Assembly: GCA_030609055.1 (NCBI GenBank)
Contig: JAUWCZ010000018.1
Span: 1 to 32,016, forward strand
Direction of reading: 5' to 3'
DNA from: Chloroflexota bacterium
Lineage (GTDB): Bacteria; Chloroflexota; Anaerolineae; Anaerolineales; UBA11858
Length of the DNA: 32,016 nt
The translations under genes were made by a program, and so were the position numbers. Of the stretch, positions 8,639-17,693 are shown in pieces. The notes beneath the pieces are model-generated. The model did no database searches, had not been told where the DNA came from, and worked only from the letters and a program-made list of their open reading frames with translations. Every line of letters begins with the position of its first letter. Within the stretch, counting starts at the first letter, position 1.

Positions 8639-11058
8639 TCCCCCAGGGTTTCAAGGATAACCCAGGCACCAAGATAGAAACAACCACCCAGGATCAGAAC
8701 CAGTGGATATCCGGCTTGCAGCGATAGGATGGCTGTTCCAACTGATGCAACCACAGAAGCACTCCCATTAATTGCCCACGCCCAGGGAACCATATCTGGC
8801 AATGATTTTTTTATCCAGGAGATCCCCTGTGGGAAAAAGGTGCCCATACTGAAACCTAGGGGAGATAAACCCAAACAAACAACCAGGGATCGAATCCAGA
8901 AGGGACAGCTCAGTATCAGGTCCTTTTCTAGAGTGCAAAAAATAACAAATCCCCCCCCTAAAAGAAATAGTAATCGAAATATAAGAGTCCGATGACGCCA
9001 GGGTTGATTCACAACCATGCTTCCCAGACCCGAAGAAAGCAGCAAAACCCCAACTACAAGGGAGAAGGCAGCAATTGGCGTGCTTAAGAACAATGTCCAT
9101 TGGCTGATGAGGGGAATCTCAAGAAACATAAAACCAATCCCAATAAACCCGAAATAAAGCAGTATCCGGGTTTTTCCTGGAAGATCCTCACTCAACCAGC
9201 TCCTCCCCCGCAGGAACAGAGGGAGCAGGATCATCAGACAACTTAACAAGATCACCAGTGCTAAAAGGAAAAGCAGTAAGAAGAAACCACTGCCGCCAAA
9301 CGGCTGCCAGGTTTTACCTAAGGCATCTAAAATATAAGGAGCCTGGCTCCAGGTGAAAAAATGGAAGAAAAAGGGATGGTTATCTGAGGGAGGTGTGATG
9401 TTAAATGTGTAGGACGAATAATACTCCCTCCGGTTTGATCCCTGGAACAATTCCTTGACTGCTTGATGATAATCCGGCTCAGGCAGCTGATTCCATTGAT
9501 TAAGCTCATCCAATTCGAGATCTGGTGACCAGACCAGGTCAAAGCGGCAACGTTCTAAAAATGACCTGAGGGATTTTAACTCTGAATCACTCCATCCATC
9601 CGGCTTAATCACCACCGTGATGGTTTGGATTCCCCGGTAGATCACAAAAGTATCCGGGGGAAAACGAATCCCAAGATTCTCAAGGGATTCATAGCTTGTT
9701 GCAACCAATCGTATTCCTTCACTGGGTGGGTTTTGAAGCCACCGACTACTCACAAACACTCCCCCGGGATTTAAACTACCCAAAGCAGTTTGAATTCCTT
9801 CTTTTGTCAGGAAGTAGTTCTCTGAGATACTGTAGACTCCGGTTGCAACCGGTTGATAGGCATCGGTTAACGGGATAAAGACAACATCATAAGTATCTTT
9901 TGTCTGCTGAAGAAAAGCACGGGAATTCCCGATCTGCATATCTACTTGAGGGTGATCAAAAATTGTGAATTCAGGCGCTGTCCTGTGAACACCTTCCACA
10001 ATTAACCGGTTTTGAACCACAGCAGTAACTGATTCCGCATCACCTGCGATTGCTTGCAAAACACCCAATCCCGCACCAGGATTCAGGACAAGGACATCAG
10101 GATTAGTTTGGGTCGAAAAGACCCACCATTCTGGCAACCACTCCCCCACTGTAAAATCTCCTGGCGCTGTTAACGTAATCGGTTGGAGGGGACCAGCATC
10201 TATTGATAGTCCATATTGCCGGGGTGGTTCAGCAGGGTACATATAGCTTAAGCCTGGAACGCGGCGAGTTCCAGCATCCGCCATCACGTCTATCCGGGAT
10301 GTGGCATTCCATTTCGCAAATAACGATTTCGAACCCGGAAAACGGCGGGCATAAGCGAGTTCTTTATAAGGAGAAATTACAATGCCAAGCGGTGATTTTC
10401 CTTTGATATTTAGAACAGAGAGGCAAATCCAAGCTACCAGGCAAACTGTCAAAAACAAGCTGCTAATGATCTTCGGGGTTTGAGGTTTGGTTCGATCCGT
10501 TTTAATAAGCATCCAGCAACCAATACCCATCATCCCGCAAATAAGCATAACGCCAAGAATCCCTGATATTGCCAGAACAACAGGAGCCAGGATTACTCCC
10601 AATCCAGATCCAATTAGGTTTGCGCCATAGACAAGATTGTGTTTTTCATCGATGATCGCTAAAGCTGTACCCAAACCCAAGCCACTTACCAGGAAGGGAA
10701 GGGATAGAGAAAAATAATACAGGATAAAATAGAAAATTTGACGTCGTTCCCAGGCAATGCTATAGGAATCAAATGGAAGCCAGTTCACAACTGCGTACGC
10801 CACCCAGATACTGAGGACAAACCCGATCCCTACTCTTGAGAGGGTATTTTCCAGAGGCACGTTCTGTATCTGCGGGAAAATGGAGAGGAGAGTCCCACTG
10901 GCTCCAAATCCAAGCAACGCCAGGCTGACCACCAGGAATGCAAAATGATAAAACTGAGCTACTGCTAAAAATCTAGTAAGCACAGTTTCAAACATTAAGG
11001 TCCCTGACGAGAGCAAACCAATTACGAGGACAACCCGGGAAAATTGGTATGTTTTCAT
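8635..11058 (-). CDS. Polytopic membrane protein with embedded spermidine synthase-like methyltransferase-fold domain
   Basis: N- and C-terminal hydrophobic multi-TM blocks flanking a Rossmann segment PDVLVLNPGAGLGVLQAIAGDAESVTAVVQN. Likely start ATG 11058 (MKTYQFSRVV); ORF track starts at 11112. Confidence 0.75.
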   Translation of the reverse strand: MKTYQFSRVVLVIGLLSSGTLMFETVLTRFLAVAQFYHFAFLVVSLALLGFGASGTLLSIFPQIQNVPLENTLSRVGIGFVLSIWVAYAVVNWLPFDSYSIAWERRQIFYFILYYFSLSLPFLVSGLGLGTALAIIDEKHNLVYGANLIGSGLGVILAPVVLAISGILGVMLICGMMGIGCWMLIKTDRTKPQTPKIISSLFLTVCLVAWICLSVLNIKGKSPLGIVISPYKELAYARRFPGSKSLFAKWNATSRIDVMADAGTRRVPGLSYMYPAEPPRQYGLSIDAGPLQPITLTAPGDFTVGEWLPEWWVFSTQTNPDVLVLNPGAGLGVLQAIAGDAESVTAVVQNRLIVEGVHRTAPEFTIFDHPQVDMQIGNSRAFLQQTKDTYDVVFIPLTDAYQPVATGVYSISENYFLTKEGIQTALGSLNPGGVFVSSRWLQNPPSEGIRLVATSYESLENLGIRFPPDTFVIYRGIQTITVVIKPDGWSDSELKSLRSFLERCRFDLVWSPDLELDELNQWNQLPEPDYHQAVKELFQGSNRREYYSSYTFNITPPSDNHPFFFHFFTWSQAPYILDALGKTWQPFGGSGFFLLLFLLALVILLSCLMILLPLFLRGRSWLSEDLPGKTRILLYFGFIGIGFMFLEIPLISQWTLFLSTPIAAFSLVVGVLLLSSGLGSMVVNQPWRHRTLIFRLLFLLGGGFVIFCTLEKDLILSCPFWIRSLVVCLGLSPLGFSMGTFFPQGISWIKKSLPDMVPWAWAINGSASVVASVGTAILSLQAGYPLVLILGGCFYLGAWVILETLGD

Positions 11059-11336
11059 AACAAAGCCGGTTGTTGATTTCGGGTTCGTTTTTACCTTACT
11101 GATACTATTCAAAGATTATTAACTATGAAACCTCAATGACTGAATAGTTACTGTCTGGATGAAACCTACTCAACGTTTTTCAACCGCAACCGCACAGACT
11201 TTATAATCAGGAATCTTTGCCTGGGGATCCCTTGCATCCAGGGTTAAAATATTTGCCGCCTGGTTACAGATTATATCAACAGTGAAGGAACTGACCAATC
11301 TATCTACTTGTTCGGGAAAACCGTTCCGCTCTAAAG

Positions 11337-11370
11337 AAAAAAGGCTGCGTATTGTAACGCAGCCTTTTTT
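11337..11370. terminator. Bidirectional rho-independent terminator downstream of the S1-domain gene
   Basis: GGCTGCGT (11343-11350) / ACGCAGCC (11357-11364) flanked by A-run and T6. Confidence 0.88.
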
Positions 11371-11394
11371 ATTCAAACCTATATGAATTGCGTG

Positions 11395-12063
11395 TTAATT
11401 TTCCAGTTCTGAGAGGAGATCCGCCAATTGATTATCGCCATCACTTGCATCCATTGCCTTCCGGATAGCTGCCTCAAACGCGGTAGGAGTTTCTTCTCTA
11501 ATCTCGTCTTCGTCTTCTTCTATTACAAAGGTTTCCTGGGGCGATTCCTCAAGCGCTTTCATGCTCAACTTTATTTGTTTCTTGCGGTGATTGACCTTGA
11601 TGACTTTTACTTGCACTTCATCACCCTTCTGGACGATATCGGTTGGGGTACGGACGTATCCGTGCGCCATTTCACTGATATGAACCAGACCGGGTCTCTC
11701 GGCGTCAATATCCACAAATACCCCGTACTTTTCTATCCGAGTAACTTTCCCCACACACTCCATATCGGGTGTGAGCTCCCGCCAGTCCAACCCTACTGGT
11801 TCCAGCATGGTCAATTCGATCTTTTTATTCTCCGCGTCAATGCGTTGAATCCAGACTTCAATTTCCTGGCCTACCTGTAATACATCAGCAACGCGGGTCA
11901 CTGATCCTTTTTTAATCTTTGAGATATGGATTACACCAGGAACTTCGACACCAACATCAACAATCGCTCCAGCCAGGGAGGTTTTTAATACCTTTCCAGC
12001 AACCTTCATCTTAGGTTCTATGTCTTCAATTGTTTCTGGCGTCTTTAACTCATCATTCGCCAT
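11395..12063 (-). CDS. S1 RNA-binding domain protein (two S1 domains, ribosomal protein S1-like)
   Basis: VAGKVLKTSLAGAIVDVGVEVPGVIHISKIKKG...CVGKVTRIEKYGVFVDIDAERPGLVHISEMAHGYVRTPTDIVQKGDEVQVKVIKVNHRKKQIKLSMK. Start chosen at MANDELK with GGAGAG SD. Confidence 0.92.
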   Translation of the reverse strand: MANDELKTPETIEDIEPKMKVAGKVLKTSLAGAIVDVGVEVPGVIHISKIKKGSVTRVADVLQVGQEIEVWIQRIDAENKKIELTMLEPVGLDWRELTPDMECVGKVTRIEKYGVFVDIDAERPGLVHISEMAHGYVRTPTDIVQKGDEVQVKVIKVNHRKKQIKLSMKALEESPQETFVIEEDEDEIREETPTAFEAAIRKAMDASDGDNQLADLLSELEN

Positions 12064-12161
12064 TAAACACTCTCCAAAGTTCACTTCATTTTCCAACAAG
12101 CGTCAATTATACCTTTGACACCTGGGATTGTCAAAGAGCGGGGGAATTGATCTCGAGTAGT

Positions 12162-15100
12162 TTAATATGAGGTTAATCCTTCCAGGATGTTAAGCAAATT
12201 CTTCACCCACTGTCTGTTTTTTAGATCCAGCGGAATCCAAACTGAGGATTCACCAAATCGAACCCTGGTCTCAAATTCCCAAGGTTGCGGAAGGGGTTTT
12301 CCCTCCGGATATTGCAGATTGATTTGTCCACTTTGGACTGATATGCCCTCCAATCCAGCTTTTTCAGCAAGCAGTTTAATTTCGAGTTGAATAAGCAAGT
12401 TTTCTACCGTTTCCGGAATCGACCCAAACCGATCAGTGAATTCCTTTTTGAGTTGTTGGATCTCCTCCCTCTGAAGAATCGAAGCTGCCCGGCGGTACAA
12501 ACCCAACCGAACTGAACGGTCCGCTATATAATCCTCCGGGATCCCTACCGGCAATGGGAGGTCAATCTGCACCAGCGGGCGGAGGATTTGGAAGGGCAAC
12601 TCCTGATCGCCCATAGAGCCAGGTTTTTGTTTATTCATTCGTTTGACTGCATCCGCTAACAGCCGGGTATAAAGATGAAAACCAACCGCAGCAATGTAAC
12701 CATGCTGACGGGTACCAAGAATATCACCGGATCCCCGGATTTCAAGATCACGCATGGCAATGGAGTATCCGGCACCTAAAGCTGTATGCTCTAATATCGT
12801 TTCCAGGCGCTGGCGACCTTCCAGCGTAGGAGAATTTTGGCGCTGCTTAAAGAAATAGGCATAGGCACGTTGCGCCCCCCGACCAACCCGACCACGTAAC
12901 TGGTAGAGCTGTGCCAGTCCAAACATATCCGCCCGGTCTACAATCAGAGTATTGGCATTAGGTATATCCAAACCCGATTCGATAATCGATGTAGAGAGCA
13001 GTACATCAATCTTTCCTGCTGTAAATTCCCGCATTCGCTCAGCTAAGTCTTTTTCAGCCATTTGCCCGTGGGCAATACCAATCCTGGCTTCAGGTACCAA
13101 GTTTGCCAAATGGGATTTCATAGCTTTAATGGTTTTTACCCGGTTATGGACAAAAAACACCTGCCCTCCCCTCTCCAGCTCCCGCCAGATCGCTTTTTGG
13201 ATCAGCTCCGGATCATAGGGACTGACATGGGTAACAACCGGCAATCGCTCCTCCGGAGGTGTATTAATCCGGGAAATATCTCTCACTCCGGTTAAGGCCA
13301 TATACATGGTCCGCGGGATGGGTGTGGCTGTCAATGTCAGGACGTCGATGGCTGTCCTTATCGTCTTAATCTTTTCCTTATGGGAAACTCCAAAGCGCTG
13401 CTCTTCATCCACAATCATCAAACCCAGATCGTGAAAAACCACATCCTCTGAAAGCAGACGGTGGGTAGCAATCACAATATCCACCGATCCTTTGACCAAC
13501 CCGGTCAATATTACCTGCTGCTGTTTGGGGGTCCGGAAGCGGGATAACATCCGGATTTCAATTGGAAATCCACCCATACGCTCTAAAAAGGTATCATAAT
13601 GCTGCTGAGCCAGCACTGTGGTCGGGACAAGAATAGCAACTTGTTTTCCATCCATCACCGCTTTAAACGCAGCTCGGACGGCAATTTCAGTCTTTCCGTA
13701 ACCAACATCACCGCAAATCAACCGGTCCATTGGTTTCGGAATCTCCATATCCCGTTTCACCTGAGATAAAACCTGCAGCTGATCCTCAGTCTCAATATAG
13801 GGAAAACTGGCTTCCAACTCCTGCTGCCAGGCAGAGTCAGGACTGAAAGCATAGCCCTGAACGGTTTCCCTCCGGGCATAGAGCTGGAGTAAGTCCTCGG
13901 CAACTTTTACTACCTCTTCCTTGACCCGGGATTTTATTGACCCCCAGCGGTCGCTTCCCAGACGAGTAATTTTGGGATTTGTGTGATCTGGACCTACATA
14001 GCGTGTGAGCCGGTCTGCCTGAGGAGCCGGCACATACAATTGATCCCCATCGGCGTACTCTACAGCCAGGTATTCCCCTTCTGTGTCACCTAATTGGCGG
14101 TACACCAAGCCTGCAAATCTTCCGATCCCGTGATCTAAATGCACAACCCAATCCCCTTCATTAAAATCACTATAATCAAATTCAGGCGCTAAAGCTCGGT
14201 GGACAGGTCTCCTGCGGGGTTGAATCCGTCGCCAACCGAAGATTTCCCCATCGGAGAAAACATGGACCTCATTCCCTAATTCAGGCTTTAATATCCATCC
14301 ACCCTCGATGTTGCCCTTAAGAAACGCTGGTTTTTTTAGAAGATTTGTGCGCTCCTTCCAAATTTCCTGGAGTCGAGCCGCCTGGCGGGAAACAATCACC
14401 AGATCCCCTCCGGATCCAAGAATCCCGGCAATGTGGGAAACAAACGATTTCAACTCTCCCCCAAAGCGTTGATTAGGGGAAAACATGCCTGCTAATCCGG
14501 GTTCTAGCACGGACATCACCGGTCCAAGTGAGATCGGGTTACGCTGCTCAAGGGTAGCAACAAGGTCAACCCAGGACAGATAAGGCAATGGAAACCCTTC
14601 CGGAAGAACCCCTTCCTGTTCATATACCTTACGCAAGGATTCTGCCTGACCAGAGATCTCAAGACTTGTTTCCTGCAGGAGTTCCTCATCATCCAAAAAA
14701 ATAAGGGTCTCCTGCGGTATGTAATTCAGCAGAGTAGACACTTCCTGATGAAGTATAGGGATGTGGAATTCAGTAATTTCCCCTTGCCCCCTTGCCGAAG
14801 TATCAAGATGTGTTTCAGGCAATAAAAATTCCCTTGCCGGGGTAACTAACAAAGAATCAATAATTTCAATGGTCCTTTGATTTTCTGGCTCAAAACGCCG
14901 CAGCATTTCGATCTTGTCACCGAAGAATTCAATCCGGGTGGGAAATCGATCTCCGGGCGGCCAGATGTCGAGAATACCTCCCCGCCGAGCAAATTGACCC
15001 GGGGATGTAACTATGGCTGCAGTTTCATAGCCAATCTTGATCCATTCAGCTGCAAATGCTTGGGGAGCGTAAAGCTGGTCTACTCTGATTAACCGGGATG

Positions 15101-15539
15101 ATTTCAGGAATTCCCGCCGCGGTAAGGTTCTGGTCATTACTCCCCGGATCGGAGATACCAATAAGGGGGGAATTTCTAATGAACTCGATCCTGGCATTAA
15201 AGATAAAGACAGCTGGGCGAGTACTCTTAACCGTTCCCGTCTGGTTTTCCTACTCCAGGCGATTTTCTCATAATATAGTGGATCCGGCTCTGGAAACAAT
15301 TCCAAGTTCTGATCTGGCACCCAAAAATGCCATTCATCTTCCAGAACCAGGGCATGGTCAATCCTGTCTGTAATCAAGAGAATAGGGCGTTTCAGGGCAA
15401 TCCTTAAGGCGGCAAGAACTGGCAGCCGGACAGATCTTGGCAATCCTAGCGGGACGGGTTTATTACCCAACTCGATTTCGGCAACCAGCGCCTGAAATGC
15501 AGGTTGGTCATGAATTCTACTAAGAAGTTCTTGCTGCAT
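12162..15539 (-). CDS. mfd: Transcription-repair coupling factor
   Basis: UvrB-like N-terminus, CarD-like GDWVVHLDHGIGRFAGL, helicase motifs RLICGDVGYGKTEIAVRAAFKAV, IVDEEQRFGV, LTLTATPIPRTMYMALTGVRD, C-terminal TRCF domain. Confidence 0.98.
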   Translation of the reverse strand: MQQELLSRIHDQPAFQALVAEIELGNKPVPLGLPRSVRLPVLAALRIALKRPILLITDRIDHALVLEDEWHFWVPDQNLELFPEPDPLYYEKIAWSRKTRRERLRVLAQLSLSLMPGSSSLEIPPLLVSPIRGVMTRTLPRREFLKSSRLIRVDQLYAPQAFAAEWIKIGYETAAIVTSPGQFARRGGILDIWPPGDRFPTRIEFFGDKIEMLRRFEPENQRTIEIIDSLLVTPAREFLLPETHLDTSARGQGEITEFHIPILHQEVSTLLNYIPQETLIFLDDEELLQETSLEISGQAESLRKVYEQEGVLPEGFPLPYLSWVDLVATLEQRNPISLGPVMSVLEPGLAGMFSPNQRFGGELKSFVSHIAGILGSGGDLVIVSRQAARLQEIWKERTNLLKKPAFLKGNIEGGWILKPELGNEVHVFSDGEIFGWRRIQPRRRPVHRALAPEFDYSDFNEGDWVVHLDHGIGRFAGLVYRQLGDTEGEYLAVEYADGDQLYVPAPQADRLTRYVGPDHTNPKITRLGSDRWGSIKSRVKEEVVKVAEDLLQLYARRETVQGYAFSPDSAWQQELEASFPYIETEDQLQVLSQVKRDMEIPKPMDRLICGDVGYGKTEIAVRAAFKAVMDGKQVAILVPTTVLAQQHYDTFLERMGGFPIEIRMLSRFRTPKQQQVILTGLVKGSVDIVIATHRLLSEDVVFHDLGLMIVDEEQRFGVSHKEKIKTIRTAIDVLTLTATPIPRTMYMALTGVRDISRINTPPEERLPVVTHVSPYDPELIQKAIWRELERGGQVFFVHNRVKTIKAMKSHLANLVPEARIGIAHGQMAEKDLAERMREFTAGKIDVLLSTSIIESGLDIPNANTLIVDRADMFGLAQLYQLRGRVGRGAQRAYAYFFKQRQNSPTLEGRQRLETILEHTALGAGYSIAMRDLEIRGSGDILGTRQHGYIAAVGFHLYTRLLADAVKRMNKQKPGSMGDQELPFQILRPLVQIDLPLPVGIPEDYIADRSVRLGLYRRAASILQREEIQQLKKEFTDRFGSIPETVENLLIQLEIKLLAEKAGLEGISVQSGQINLQYPEGKPLPQPWEFETRVRFGESSVWIPLDLKNRQWVKNLLNILEGLTSY

Positions 15540-15552
15540 AGGAGTTATATAC

Positions 15553-16140
15553 CTAGGGTGGACTCTGATTAAAAGTCGTCATGGCTTGATTGAGACCCAG
15601 CTCCACAAATGTGAGAATTGCATCGGAGGCCTGGTTAAGAATAAACGGGAGGTTTTCCGCTTCCTGATCAGAGAAATCCAGCAAAACATAAGAACTGACT
15701 GACATTCGACCAGGCGGACGGTTGATTCCAATTCGCAGGCGGGGAAACTGCTTGGTCCCCAATTCCTGAATTATTGATCGAACCCCTTTTTGCCCCGCAT
15801 CACCACCATTTGGCCGCATCCTCAAAGTTTGGAATGGTAAATCCACATCATCATAAACAACCAGCAGGTTTTCCAGGGGAAGTTTATAAAAACGGACAAA
15901 GGAGGAAACAACTTTTCCAGATAAATTCATATAGGTCTGCGGTTTGATGAGGATCAGTCTATGGGGTTTGTATTTCACCGCAGTCACTAGTGCGTTCATT
16001 CTCATTCTAGAGAAGGAGGTTTCAAATCTTTCGGCCAGTTGATCGAGGACCAAAAACCCAATATTATGCCTATTATTACGGTATTCACGGCCTGGATTTC
16101 CCAATCCGACGACTAAAAATGGTTTTTGTCTTCCAAGCAT
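15553..16140 (-). CDS. pth: Peptidyl-tRNA hydrolase
   Basis: FLVVGLGNPGREYRNNRHNIGFLVLDQLA...LILIKPQTYMNLSGKVV...LLVVYDDVDLPFQTLRMRPNGGDAGQKGVRSI. Confidence 0.98.
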   Translation of the reverse strand: MLGRQKPFLVVGLGNPGREYRNNRHNIGFLVLDQLAERFETSFSRMRMNALVTAVKYKPHRLILIKPQTYMNLSGKVVSSFVRFYKLPLENLLVVYDDVDLPFQTLRMRPNGGDAGQKGVRSIIQELGTKQFPRLRIGINRPPGRMSVSSYVLLDFSDQEAENLPFILNQASDAILTFVELGLNQAMTTFNQSPP

Positions 16141-16171
16141 TGTCTGATTTATCCCCTAAATCGCTTAAGGA

Positions 16172-16810
16172 TTACCTTTCTCTATTTTTTATCCGCAAGT
16201 ATACACCACCAAAGATAAAGACCACAAATACTAGGATCCCACTGATCAAAAGGATCCTGTAGAGAACCATCGACTCCAGAACTGCGGGATTATCGGGTAA
16301 CGGTGTGGGAGTTTTAGTAGGATAAGTCCGTATTGTAGGCATAGGGGTCGACAGCTCCGCATCCCGGATTTCCTCCGGGGCGGGAGTTGAGGTTTCCACA
16401 GCTGTATTATTCCGGATCCTCAAATTCGGAATCAATTCAAAAATAGTTGCCCTACCTTCATAATCCGCAATCACGCGGAGATGATAATTTCCATCTGTAA
16501 TCTGTGTGGTATCCCATTCCACTGTGAAAGAAGTCTGGGAACTCTCCTCCACCTCAGGGATGATATCGGCGATAAAAAACCAGGTCTCTGCACCCTCCCC
16601 GGCATAGCTGAAAGATAGTTTACCGGAGATCAATCCTTCTCCTCTGATCTTTCCTTCAATGAGTTCTACTCCCTGAAGTGGCTGTCCTTCTCTAGGGTTC
16701 TGAATAAAGATACTGGGAGAAATAGTAGGAGCCAGCGCAGCTGCCGGCTGAACCCGCTGGAAAATGCTCAGAACCAGAAGCGGACCAGATATTAAGAAGA
16801 AAAAGGACAT
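16172..16810 (-). CDS. Membrane-anchored hypothetical protein with Ig-like extracellular region
   Basis: Signal-like MSFFFLISGPLLVLSIFQRVQPAAALA, beta-rich segment, Thr/Pro linker, C-terminal TM LLISGILVFVVFIFGGVYLRIKNRER. Start chosen at internal ATG 16810. Confidence 0.7.
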   Translation of the reverse strand: MSFFFLISGPLLVLSIFQRVQPAAALAPTISPSIFIQNPREGQPLQGVELIEGKIRGEGLISGKLSFSYAGEGAETWFFIADIIPEVEESSQTSFTVEWDTTQITDGNYHLRVIADYEGRATIFELIPNLRIRNNTAVETSTPAPEEIRDAELSTPMPTIRTYPTKTPTPLPDNPAVLESMVLYRILLISGILVFVVFIFGGVYLRIKNRER

Positions 16811-17183
16811 TCTTTTCACGACCTTGAGTGTAGCATGGTGATGTTCGCTGGTCAAATGTCCTGTGAGGGAGTAAGTAGTAGTAAGTAAGTAGCAACTAGA
16901 TATTGGATGTCTTTGAGTAGAGCGGAGAACAGCTTTCAGACCCTTCGGTCCACTCTCACGGCTCATTCAGTAGGGGTCCCTCGACTTCACTTTGAACAGG
17001 TCTGACATCTCATCAAAAATTCCCTAATATTGCATAAGATTCAAGGCTCCAAGGGAATGGTAGACACTCCCAGAAGACTAGTTATCGATTTTGTGAGGGA
17101 GAGCCCCTGAATATGATTATATTGAAAAAGATATGGTAAACTCAAGGGAGAGTTAGACCTGCTGTCATCAAGGAGAATCTGAT

Positions 17184-17558
17184 ATGGCCACTTCTAAAGC
17201 TGAAGAAATGGTTAAGCGCCTGAGAGAGATGCAGGCTGCGACACCTGAAATTGAAGCTTCGGCAGTAGTTTCAGTAGATGGACTAACAATCGCCTCAGCG
17301 CTTCCGAAAGATGTTGAGGAGGATCGAGTATCGGCAATGTCGGCCGCCATGCTGAGTTTAGGTGAGCGGATTGCATCAGAACTAAAAAGAGGAAGTTTGG
17401 ACCAGGTTTATATTCACGGCGATGATGGATATGTTATTCTCTCAGCGATCGGCGAAGAAGCTGTATTGACCGCCCTTGCAAAGGAGCGAGCAAAATTAGG
17501 TTTGGTTTTCCTGGAGATGCGACGAGCCGCGGAAGATCTTAGTAAATATGTAGATTGA
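17184..17558 (+). CDS. Roadblock/LC7 domain protein
   Basis: TPEIEASAVVSVDGLTIASALPKDVEEDRVSAMSAAMLSLGERIASELKRGSLDQVYIHGDDGYVILSAIGEEAVLTAL: roadblock fold signature; AAGGAG SD. Confidence 0.9.
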   Translation: MATSKAEEMVKRLREMQAATPEIEASAVVSVDGLTIASALPKDVEEDRVSAMSAAMLSLGERIASELKRGSLDQVYIHGDDGYVILSAIGEEAVLTALAKERAKLGLVFLEMRRAAEDLSKYVD

Positions 17559-17589
17559 TGAATAAATCACTAAACGTAGATAATTTCGC

Positions 17590-17629
17590 GGGGAGGTCTG
17601 GAGTCCAAGTCCTCCCCTCTTCATTTATA
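17590..17629 (+). terminator. Putative terminator after the roadblock gene
   Basis: GGGGAGG (17590-17596) / CCTCCCC (17611-17617) followed by TCTTCATTT. Confidence 0.55.
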
Positions 17630-17693
17630 GAAGAAGAATCCGAGGAAGAGGATCCTAAACATTCATACCAGGGTTTATATTTCGAGGATATAA

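Noticed and set aside
16870-16894. GTAAGTAGTAGTAAGTAAGTAG microsatellite
   Set aside because: Short, upstream of the chosen start for the 16172-16810 gene; no evidence of function.
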